Below are positions 35,383-42,704 of a DNA stretch of 64,000 nt, in pieces. Both the position numbers and the translations under genes were made by a program. The notes beneath the pieces are model-generated. The model made no database searches. It was given only the letters and a program-made list of their open reading frames with translations, and had not been told where the DNA came from. Position 1 is the first letter of the stretch. Every line of letters begins with the position of its first letter. The stretch comes from Myxococcales bacterium (GTDB lineage Bacteria > Myxococcota_A > Polyangia > Fen-1088). The stretch is from contig JAGTJU010000005.1 of the NCBI GenBank assembly GCA_022184915.1, forward strand, positions 547,838 through 611,837, read 5' to 3'.

Positions 35383-35901
35383 AGAATCGGTCTGGATCAG
35401 TTGCGGTTGCGCTTTGACCTTGGCCATCGCGTGTTTGTGACGGCGGGAAAGCAGCACGTGCGTTGGGGCACGCGCCGCTTTTGGATGCCCAACGATTTTC
35501 TGCACATCAGGCCGCACGACCCGCTGGACGTTTTCGACGCGCGCGCCGGCACCACGATAGTGAAACTTCATATGCCCGTTGAAGAGCTGGGCTGGAATTT
35601 TTACGCTTACGCGGTTACCGAGTCGGTCACCACCACGTCGAACCTGGGGGCGCTGGCGGGGGCTGCGCGTGGAGAATTCGTTCTTGGCGCGGCAGAGCTG
35701 GGTCTAAATTTAGGGACGATCTTGCAGGGCCATCAGGCGCCCAAACTGCAGGCCGACATTTCCACAGGGCTTGGCCCGTTCGATGTTTTTGCGGACGTGG
35801 CCTTGCGGCAAGGCAGCGAAATTGATCGCGTGCGCTACAAACTGAACGCCACGATTGGCCCACCACCCCAGCGACTGGCGCAGAGAATTGCGCTCATCTG
35901 A
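35383..35901 (+). pseudogene. Outer-membrane beta-barrel protein fragment
   Basis: About 170 in-frame codons, with the pattern GLDQLRLRFDLGHRVFVTAG, WGTRRFWMPNDFLH, DPLDVFDARAGTT, GWNFYAYAV, typical of a myxobacterial porin-like family of over 400 residues. There is no start codon or signal peptide, and the frame stops well before the expected C-terminal strands. Both ends are missing. 35178-35382 holds no recognisable gene. Confidence 0.65.
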
Positions 35902-36052
35902 TTGCCTAACGGCCTAACGTCGCCGTCGGGCAAAAACGTGGCGAACGGCAAGCTGCGGAAACGGAGACAACCTCAACTCACCGCCGCCGCCAGATTCTGC
36001 GGCTGCACCCGCCTGCTTTCCTTCAACGCCAAGCGACGCCTCGGCCTTCAGC

Positions 36053-36487
36053 CTAAGACCTCGCCAGGGGATGCCGATGCCGCAGTCCTGCGAATCTGGC
36101 GAAATCGCCGTCGCATGTTACGAGCTCGCAGCCATGCTCGATGGCAAGCGCCGCGTGGTAGGCATCGGCAACAAGTTTGCCGCGTGCCTTGGCTTGGGCG
36201 CAAAGGTCGGCAAAAATTCTCCAACTGCTTGCGCCGTGGGTGAGCGGGCGCGCGTGGGAACGGGACCGCAAGCGATCAATGAAGGCGATGGCGACTGAGG
36301 TATCCGTAGGAGCTTCCCAGATCTTGGGATTCGTCACAATCCTCACGAACCCGCTGGCTCCCAAGTCCGACAAAGCAAACGGCTCTGGGCCTCGGGCAAG
36401 GCCGATCAGCCATTGCGCGTATCGATCGTGTTCGGGGGACTCTGCGCGATGCGCGTAGATGAGGACGTTGACGTCAGGAATCAGCAC
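36053..36487 (-). CDS. PIN-domain VapC toxin (TA module 2)
   Basis: 144 residues: PDVNVLIYAHR (first Asp), SDLGASGFVRIVTNP, a central helical part, VADAYHAALAIEHG and ELVTCDGDFARF (last acidic pair). This is the subgroup of VapC with C-terminal CDGDF. Predicted RNase. Its start overlaps the antitoxin end by 14 bases, so translation is coupled. It closely resembles the toxin at 46622. Confidence 0.9.
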   Translation of the reverse strand: MLIPDVNVLIYAHRAESPEHDRYAQWLIGLARGPEPFALSDLGASGFVRIVTNPKIWEAPTDTSVAIAFIDRLRSRSHARPLTHGASSWRIFADLCAQAKARGKLVADAYHAALAIEHGCELVTCDGDFARFAGLRHRHPLARS

Positions 36488-36746
36488 GTTGCGACCTAGG
36501 TATGCGCAACGATTCGAGGTCCTCGTCTTCCTCGACCTGTGCGATGTCCACGGCGGATGGAAACCGTGCGCCAGGCCGCCCGCATACGATGAGCTCGAAA
36601 GGTGGCTCTGACTGACGAGAGGGCTCCCTCGTTACGTACGCTGCAACCGCCTCAGAGATGACGGATCCAAGCGTCCTGCTTTCGCGCTGAGCAAGAAGCT
36701 TCGCGCGCTCGAGCGCCGCGGGATCGATATCCACAGTCGTTCTCAC
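36474..36746 (-). CDS. VapB-type ribbon-helix-helix antitoxin (TA module 2)
   Basis: 90 residues. MRTTVDIDPAALERAKLLAQ is a typical RHH/VapB (DUF2191-like) start; the C-terminal acidic stretch (VEEDEDLESL) should block the toxin. It precedes and overlaps its PIN partner. Confidence 0.88.
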   Translation of the reverse strand: MRTTVDIDPAALERAKLLAQRESRTLGSVISEAVAAYVTREPSRQSEPPFELIVCGRPGARFPSAVDIAQVEEDEDLESLRIPRSQRADS

Positions 36747-37417
36747 CCTCCAAGAATGGCAGATGGAGCATCATGATGCAACACTTGATGCTTTGATGCT
36801 CAGAACGGCGATGGCATCGTGAACGAAGCCGCCACCATTACCCAATCCTCGGCGCCATGGGTCTGCGTACCACGCCGCCCGACTGGCGCCGGCCAGGGCC
36901 CTGCCCCAGCAGCCCGCGCTCGATTGTGGTATTTGACCTCCCGGCGGGGCTTGTATCAGCGAGCGTTGGCGCATCCAGGGCCGCTTGCTGCTTGCCCCAA
37001 ATCCGCCGCATTTCGCCCATTTTCGCCCGGCGCTCCTCCCGCTTTCCCACCCTCAGGGATTCTGTTCAGGGGGACCTTCCCTGAAACATCAATGCCCGCG
37101 CGGCCATCTGGGGGCCCCTACCAGCCCCTGCCCTCGGCGTCATGCAACCCAGGGCGAGCGACCGTGGCTGCGCTCAACGGGGCCGACGACCGAGGCACGA
37201 CATGCTTGTCGGCGTGCACGCTGGATTTTCGCGCGACTAGCCGACTCTCGAAGGGATTCAAGGCCTTTGGAGTCACGTCGAGACGGCATCTACCTTGCGG
37301 ACAAGCAGGGAACAGCGGCCCTCCCCGGATTGGGAAGGGCCATGGACATCGCGCTCCCGGCTCTGCTCCGGAGCCACCACCGCGCTCGCGCCCAACACCC
37401 TTCACCGAGGTCTTCCC
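36747..37417. other. 671-base stretch without a recognisable gene
   Basis: Several overlapping frames exist, but none has a signal, motif or consistent start. The only structure I see is a G/C hairpin, GGCCCTCCC...GGGAAGGGCC, near 37,319-37,342. It may hold the promoter of the gene at 37418. Confidence 0.5.
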
Positions 37418-37904
37418 ATGAAGCTCACCAACACCATTGCCCTCCTCGGCGCCTTCGTTGCCTTTGTGATCAATCCAAACTTCGGCTGCGTGTCCGGTGC
37501 CGGGCACGATTTTGGCCAGGAGGAGATGCAAGACATGGTGGTGGGGACTTGGAAACTCCGGGGAGAAGGATTCGCGATGACCTTTGCGCTGCGCCCCGCC
37601 TTGGGGCCGACGGAGCGGGCGGCTGCCCCCACCCCCTTCATTCGCGGGGCTTACGCCTGCGACAACCGGGACTTCTATCAGAGCGCCAGCGCTTGCATCG
37701 ACGTTTCCACTTTTCATCTGGAGGGAGAGTTGCTCACGAGCGACGTCGAGTTCGCGAGCAACGACCTGAAAGGGACCTTTCGGATTCTGGGTCAGCGGGT
37801 GATCCCGGGTGAGCTCGAGCTGATGTTGCCGGATGGCAGCTGGATCTCCGTACCTTCTCTCGACAGCGGCTCTGCACCCGTCAACGGCACCTGGTGGCGC
37901 CAAG
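37418..37904 (+). pseudogene. Small lipoprotein gene, 5' part, split by an IS21 insertion
   Basis: ATG 37418 follows CGAGG. The product has a hydrophobic signal ending NPNFGC, then a domain with GTWKLRGEGFAMTF, AYACDNRDFYQS and SWISVPSLDSGSAPVNGTWW. The frame is cut at 37904 by the IS21 element; removing it and one GCCAAG copy continues the frame at 40522 (QADLATTFSLERTGF). The 120 bases after 37904 that read on in frame belong to the transposon. Confidence 0.85.
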
Positions 37905-38130
37905 TGCATGCACCGGCGGATCGTGATCGCTCGGATCGAACCATCGTGATCGCCGGGATCGGCCATCATGATCACCTGGATCGGTGCTCACGATCAGCGG
38001 GATCGGCCATCATGATCACCTAGATCGGTGATCGTGATCAGCGGATGCCGCAGCGTGTCCTGCGAAGGAACACGCCGCGTCGCGGCGATGGAGTTGCTCG
38101 AAGGGGCTGCCCCCCGGCTAAAAGCCGGGG

Positions 38131-39672
38131 ATGCCTACGGAGCGACTACCAATGAGACAAGTCAGAGAAATCCTTCGACAGAAATGGCTGCTTGGGCGGA
38201 GCCATCGCGATATCGCCCGCAGCCTCGGAATCAGCGCGGGGGCGGTAGGCGAGACCGTTCGCCGTGCCAAGGAAGCAGGCTTCACACAGTTCGCGGAGGT
38301 GGACACGCTGGCAGCAAGCGCGCTTGAAAGGCGGCTGTACCCGTCCTCTGCTGAGGCAGAGAGGCCACGCCCCGACTGTGCGTGGATCCATCGCGAGCGG
38401 CGCTATCCTGGCGTGACGCTCGAGCTTCTGCACCTCGAGTATGTCCAGGACAACCCCAATGGCTACGGGTACACGCGGTTCTGCGACATGTATCGTGCGT
38501 GGCTCAAGCAGCGTAGCTACTCGATGCGGCAGGTTCACCGCGGCGGCGAGAAGACGTTCGTTGACTACTCCGGAAAGAAGCCTTGCATTTGGGATCCGAA
38601 GACGGGCGAGCGCATCGACGTTGAGCTCTTCGTGGCGGTTGTCGGAGCTTCCAACTACACGTACGCTGAGGCGACGCCCACACAACGGGGGCCCGATTGG
38701 ATTTCGAGCCACTGCCACGCGGTCCAATACTTTGGCGGTGCCACCGAGGTTGTTGTGTGCGATCAGCTTCGCTCTGGCGTCACGGCCCCTTGCCGATACG
38801 AACCCGGCATCCAGCGGACCTACGAAGAGTGGGCAGAACATTACGGAACGTCAGTCATTCCTGCTCGTCCACACCATCCCAAGGACAAGGCCAAAGTCGA
38901 GACCGCCGTGCGCGTCGCACAGCGGTGGATCCTGGCGCGTCTGCGCCACGAGAAGCACTTCTCGATCGTATCGTTGAATGAGCGCATTTGGGAACTGCTT
39001 GAGGACCTGAACAACCGGCAGATGCGGATATACAAACGCAGCCGGCGCGAGATGTTCGAGCGGCTCGATAAACCGATGCTCCGACCGCTTCCCGAACGTC
39101 CGTTCTCCTACGGCGAGTGGAAGGCCGTCAAGGTGAACATCGATTACCACGTCGAGGTGGATGGTCACTATTACTCGGTTCCCCATCAGCATGTGGGGGA
39201 ACAGGTCGAGGCTCGGATGTCGGCTTTCACGGTTGAGGTTATTCGCGACGGCCATCGCATCGCCTCGCACGCAAGGAGCTTCCAGCGCGGGCGCCACACC
39301 ACCGTGCCCGAGCATATGCCGGCTGCGCACCGCAAACACATGCAGTGGTCTCCTTCGCGCATTGCGAACTGGGCGGCAACGATCGGACCACAGACGCGCC
39401 TTCTGGTGGAACGAATCCTCGGCGATCGGCCCCACCCGGAGCAGGGCTATCGATCCTGCCTTGGAATTCTGCGCCTGGAGAAGCGCTACGGCGCCTCAAG
39501 GCTGGAGGCCGCATGCGCGCGGGCCGTTGCCGTGGGCGCGCGGTCCTATCGCCATGTCGATTCGATCTTGAAAAACGGCTTGGATGCTTCGCCTTTGCCT
39601 TCGCAGGAAAACTCGTCAAGCGCAGCACCTGCTGCACATTCGAATATTCGCGGACCCAACTACTACAACTGA
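38131..39672 (+). CDS. istA: IS21 transposase IstA
   Basis: 513 residues: N-terminal HTH (REILRQKWLLGRSHRDIARS), integrase core with TFVDYSGKKP (Asp), VVVCDQLRSGV (Asp) and HHPKDKAKVETAV (Glu), and the C-terminal beta domain (YHVEVDGHYYSVPHQHVGE). All catalytic acids are present. The ATG directly follows a perfect hairpin CCCCGGCTAAAAGCCGGGG (38112-38130), which may limit translation; ATG 38152 is an alternative. Confidence 0.95.
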   Translation: MPTERLPMRQVREILRQKWLLGRSHRDIARSLGISAGAVGETVRRAKEAGFTQFAEVDTLAASALERRLYPSSAEAERPRPDCAWIHRERRYPGVTLELLHLEYVQDNPNGYGYTRFCDMYRAWLKQRSYSMRQVHRGGEKTFVDYSGKKPCIWDPKTGERIDVELFVAVVGASNYTYAEATPTQRGPDWISSHCHAVQYFGGATEVVVCDQLRSGVTAPCRYEPGIQRTYEEWAEHYGTSVIPARPHHPKDKAKVETAVRVAQRWILARLRHEKHFSIVSLNERIWELLEDLNNRQMRIYKRSRREMFERLDKPMLRPLPERPFSYGEWKAVKVNIDYHVEVDGHYYSVPHQHVGEQVEARMSAFTVEVIRDGHRIASHARSFQRGRHTTVPEHMPAAHRKHMQWSPSRIANWAATIGPQTRLLVERILGDRPHPEQGYRSCLGILRLEKRYGASRLEAACARAVAVGARSYRHVDSILKNGLDASPLPSQENSSSAAPAAHSNIRGPNYYN

Positions 39673-39681
39673 AGGAACCAC

Positions 39682-40428
39682 ATGCTGAAGGAACAGACAC
39701 TCGACAAGCTTCGCAGCCTACGTCTTGACGCTTTTGCCACGACGTGGACAGAGCAGCAGAAGAACACAGAAATCGCCAGACTGTCCTTCGACGAGAGGCT
39801 TGGATTGCTCGTCGATGCGGAATGCCTCGCGCGAGAAAACAAGCGGCTTTCGAGATTGCTGAAAGAAGCCAAGCTACGCCTGAGTCAAGCTTGCATCGAG
39901 GACATCGACTACTCACCACGCCGAGAGATCGACAAAGCCACCGTTCGTCAGCTGGCTTCCTGTGCTTGGATCCAGCAACACCAAAACGTGATCGTCACGG
40001 GAATGACTGGAACCGGAAAGACCTTTCTTGCCTGTGCGCTCGCCCAGCAGGCGTGCCGCAAGGGCTTCTCCGCCATCTACCGTCGAGCCTCTCGTCTCTT
40101 CGACGAACTGGCGCTCGCCCGAGCGGACGGCAGCTACGTGCGCCTTCTTGCAAAGCTCGCGCGCGCAGATGTCCTGGTGGTGGATGACTGGGGACTGGCA
40201 CCCGCACGTGAGCAGGAGCGCAGGGACTTTCTCGAGGTCCTTGAGGACCGCTATGGCCAGCGGTCCACCATCATGACCAGCCAGCTCCCGCCCAACAGCT
40301 GGTACGAACATCTGAATGACCAAACCATGGCAGATGCCATCCTCGACCGCCTTCTTCACAACTCTCACCGCATCGTGCTAAAGGGTCCTTCGCGCAGAAA
40401 GACAACCCAGGAGATCCCGACCGAGTAA
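39682..40428 (+). CDS. istB: IS21 helper ATPase IstB
   Basis: 248 residues, DnaC-like AAA+ ATPase that assists IstA in target capture. Walker A GMTGTGKTFLA, Walker B DVLVVDDWGL, sensor MTSQLPPNSWYE, then DQTMADAILDRLLHNSHRI. Ten bases after istA, complete. Confidence 0.95.
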   Translation: MLKEQTLDKLRSLRLDAFATTWTEQQKNTEIARLSFDERLGLLVDAECLARENKRLSRLLKEAKLRLSQACIEDIDYSPRREIDKATVRQLASCAWIQQHQNVIVTGMTGTGKTFLACALAQQACRKGFSAIYRRASRLFDELALARADGSYVRLLAKLARADVLVVDDWGLAPAREQERRDFLEVLEDRYGQRSTIMTSQLPPNSWYEHLNDQTMADAILDRLLHNSHRIVLKGPSRRKTTQEIPTE

Positions 40429-40515
40429 CCTTGCCCCCAGAACAACTTCCATCGTCGCTCCGCTCCGACCGATCACGATGCCCGATCTGATTGATCACGT
40501 TCGCCGGTATATGCA

Positions 40516-40588
40516 GCCAAGCAGACCTTGCCACGACGTTCAGCCTGGAGCGCACAGGATTTAAAACACCACGTCTATCCGCGTCCGA
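40516..40588 (+). pseudogene. 3' part of the IS21-split lipoprotein gene
   Basis: After the repeated GCCAAG, the reading frame of the gene begun at 37418 continues as ADLATTFSLERTGFKTPRLSA and is then cut again at about 40589 by the end of a second, older IS21 remnant. The stop at 40602-40604 lies in that remnant. Confidence 0.8.
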
Positions 40589-41039
40589 TGTCAACGCAAA
40601 GTAGAAATGTCCGCTTTTCTGCAAAGTAGAAATGTCCTTCATGCGGCGCGGCGAGGAGGACGTAGCGGAGGCGGGGTTTTGGCCACTTGTCCACAGATGC
40701 ACGGCGGGCGCGGGCCTCGGGGACAGGAGACAAAACGCCTGCACATGCATCGTGAGTGAAAGCGATTTGTCCCCGACCGTCAGCCGCCCTTCCAGGGGTC
40801 GCCTGAAAGCGCACGACGAGCCCTGTCCACACCCACTCGAACGCGTCGTCGAAGTCCCAGGCCTGGCCTACAAACAGCCACAAAGCGCGTTTTCCGCCAG
40901 GCACATCCACATCGCCAACGTAGGCCCAGTCTACCTGAGCCCTGGTCCCAATTAGGGGGGCGACACGCAGATAAGCTTCACGTGGCGGCCGTGGCCGCAT
41001 CCGAGCCACGAACTCCCGCACCGGTGCGGACGCTGCCAC
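40589..41039 (-). mobile_element. Deleted IS21-type remnant (istA fragment with terminal repeats)
   Basis: Two copies of GCAAAGTAGAAATGTCC (40,596 and 40,623) are subterminal repeats of another IS21 subgroup. On the minus strand a 154-codon frame contains an istA piece (REAYLRVAPLIGTRAQVDWAY, VPGGKRALWLFV) fused to unrelated residues, so most of istA and all of istB are deleted. Confidence 0.75.
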
Positions 41040-41165
41040 GAAAAAAACTGGACGCCAACCTCGCCACGGGGCGATTCTCCCGCCGCGCGATCCATACCCC
41101 GGAACCCTCGATCAGGCGAATTTCACACCCGTGCGCCCCAGACCGTCAGATTTCAGCGTTCCTCG

Positions 41166-41312
41166 GGTGCCGGTGACAAGCGCCGGCTGGCGTGCGTGGA
41201 GACCTACGGGTGCCAGATGAAGGTGGCCGACACCGAGATGGTGCTTGGCATGCTGGCGGGCGCAGGCTACGGCCCGGCAGCAAGGCAGAGGATGCGAGGC
41301 GGCTTACGTTAG
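41166..41312 (+). pseudogene. miaB: miaB 5' fragment
   Basis: The frame reads AGDKRRLACVETYGCQMKVA then DTEMVLGMLAGAGYGP and stops at 41310-41312. ETYGCQMN-type sequence with the first Fe-S cysteine is the signature of the N-terminus of MiaB (tRNA methylthiotransferase). The gene is cut where the dispersed repeat begins (41276). The rest of miaB is not in the window. Confidence 0.8.
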
Positions 41313-41374
41313 TTGACAGAACATTCTTGTACCGGGCGTTTTTTGCCGCGGAAGGATGTGGTGCCTAAACTTCC
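41276..41374 (+). repeat. Dispersed repeat, long copy
   Basis: Begins GGCAGCAAGGC and includes GGCTTACGTTAGTTGACAGA; the right half has a T-run and GGAAGGATGTGGTGCC. It matches the complement of 49851-49938 over nearly its whole length and the plus strand of 51528-51592 over the right half. It cuts off miaB. Confidence 0.85.
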
Positions 41375-41440
41375 TGTACGCCTTCAATTCTGGGTTAGGC
41401 AGGAGCTAAGCTCAAGAAGTAGGCTGTGGATAGCTTGAAA

Positions 41441-41860
41441 TCAGGCGAGCTTTGAGTAGTCGATAACGACAAGGTCGGTAATGCGCGAGAAATGCCCAGC
41501 ATTGCTCGTGACCAACGGCATTGAAGTTGCGAGCGCTGTGCAACCGATCCACGCGTCGTTCGCCCCGATGAGCCGCCCTGCTACCCGTAGCCTTTTCGAT
41601 ACCTGCGCGTAAACGCGGGCCACATCGGCTGTCACGGGAAGATCTTCTAACGGTAGCAACAACGCCAGGGCTTCCGGAGACTCTGGGTTGGCAAAGCCCT
41701 CCAGATACTCTCCCCGCGCCACAGACGGCAGAAAAAGATTGGCGCCTTGGTGAGAGCGAAGGAATTTTAGCGCGCCGAATCCTGCGCCTGTTTGTGCTCT
41801 CCCTGTTGCCGCCCTTTGAAGGTCGATAAGGAAGCTTGTATCTAACGCAAATTGTTCCAA
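41441..41860 (-). CDS. PIN-domain VapC toxin (TA module 3)
   Basis: 139 residues: FALDTSFLIDLQRA (Asp), VARGEYLEGFA (Glu), IGANDAWIGCTALAT (Asp) and LVTSNAGHFSRI. Complete PIN fold, RNase by family. The start overlaps the antitoxin end by 19 bases. Confidence 0.9.
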   Translation of the reverse strand: MEQFALDTSFLIDLQRAATGRAQTGAGFGALKFLRSHQGANLFLPSVARGEYLEGFANPESPEALALLLPLEDLPVTADVARVYAQVSKRLRVAGRLIGANDAWIGCTALATSMPLVTSNAGHFSRITDLVVIDYSKLA

Positions 41861-42090
41861 GGATCCTCGGCCGGGGCATCGGCAGCCTGAGCAGCATCCC
41901 AGGATGCAATGGTTTCTTGGGAAACAGGGCTAAGTGCCTCGAAAGCGCTGAGCAAATCTGCAGCGTTTGAGGTTTCCCCACCCCAGCGTGCCCGCTTGAT
42001 AACCATCGAAAACGATTCATCAGGGCGGGTCCGAGCCTGCCGCAGCCTCTGATAAGCCTCCAGATCGATTGATATTGTCTTGGTGGCCAT
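41842..42090 (-). CDS. VapB-like antitoxin (TA module 3)
   Basis: 82 residues from ATG 42090 (MATKTISIDLEAYQRLRQAR), the start pattern of the DUF217/VapB antitoxin group, with an acidic C-terminus (AADAPAEDPWNN). An upstream in-frame extension is ignored because the operator palindrome lies there. Confidence 0.85.
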   Translation of the reverse strand: MATKTISIDLEAYQRLRQARTRPDESFSMVIKRARWGGETSNAADLLSAFEALSPVSQETIASWDAAQAADAPAEDPWNNLR

Positions 42091-42095
42091 GTGTA

Positions 42096-42109
42096 CATGT
42101 ATATACATG
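42096..42109. promoter_or_regulatory. Palindrome upstream of vapB, probable autoregulatory operator
   Basis: CATGTATATACATG is a perfect 14-bp palindrome 6 bases upstream of the vapB start, where VapB/VapC complexes usually bind. The AT-rich centre could also be a -10 element. From here to 42,420 I see nothing else. Confidence 0.65.
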
Positions 42110-42423
42110 CATGGTGCCCGGATCAAGGGCGGTAAGAGAGGCATCGAACAATCACCGCACAATGCTTTGCAGCAATAGCGCGAGGCTGCCGGCAGTAAGC
42201 ATTCGACTACGCCTCTTCTCTCGCTCGGCCCTTTGCCCGTTGGGGAATCGCTGCCCACACGCTGCCAGCTCAGTTCGTCGCCGTTGACAGCCAACCGCCG
42301 GGCAGTGCCCCGAAGGCTTGCTCTGGTGATCAGGATTCACTGACACGGTACGAGTGAACGCTTGTCGGTTGATTCGCAGACATCAATGTTGAAAAGGTAG
42401 AGAAAGCGAGGATAGTTGGCGGG

Positions 42424-42609
42424 GTCCGAACCTGGGGGGCGGCACCCGGCTCGGCCGAGGCCGACGAACTCGAGGTGCTCGTCACCCTCGTCGATGCCTA
42501 CGAGGAGAAGACTCACCCGATCGAGCCTCCCGATCCGGTCGATGCCCTGATTTTTCGCATGGAGCATGCCCTGATTCCGCACCCGAAGCCCGCCCGGCAA
42601 AGGGGATAG
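42424..42609 (+). pseudogene. HigA-type antitoxin fragment
   Basis: The frame reads DELEVLVTLVDAYEEKTHPI then EPPDPVDALIFRMEHA, the signature of the region before the helix-turn-helix in HigA antitoxins. The start and the HTH part are absent, and the frame ends in unrelated sequence at 42607-42609. No HigB toxin is nearby. Confidence 0.75.
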
Positions 42610-42704
42610 GGGACGGGGATAAGCCTTCGGTCGGTGATCGCGGCGAGCCGGTCGGACCAAAACCGTGCTTTACCCGCGCGCTATTTCCTGGCAGGCATGG
42701 CGCC

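Larger units (their letters stand above)
37905..40515 (+). mobile_element. IS21-family element with 6-bp target duplication
   Basis: 2611 bases beginning TGCATGCACCGGCG and ending CGCCGGTATATGCA, so with the TG...CA ends of IS21. GCCAAG flanks both sides (37899-37904 and 40516-40521). Several GATC-rich subterminal repeats (GGATCGGCCATCATGATCAC twice at 37,959-38,020) probably bind the transposase. It encodes istA and istB in order, both intact. Confidence 0.93.

Noticed and set aside
37919..38045. GATC-rich repeats considered as an origin or Dam-regulated site
   Set aside because: They lie inside the mapped left end of the IS21 element and match the complement of its right end, so they are transposase-binding repeats.
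41312..41345. TTGACA in the dispersed repeat as a -35 promoter box
   Set aside because: No -10 element at 16-18 bases in the copies, and the TTGACA is conserved together with flanking codons rather than with a promoter layout.
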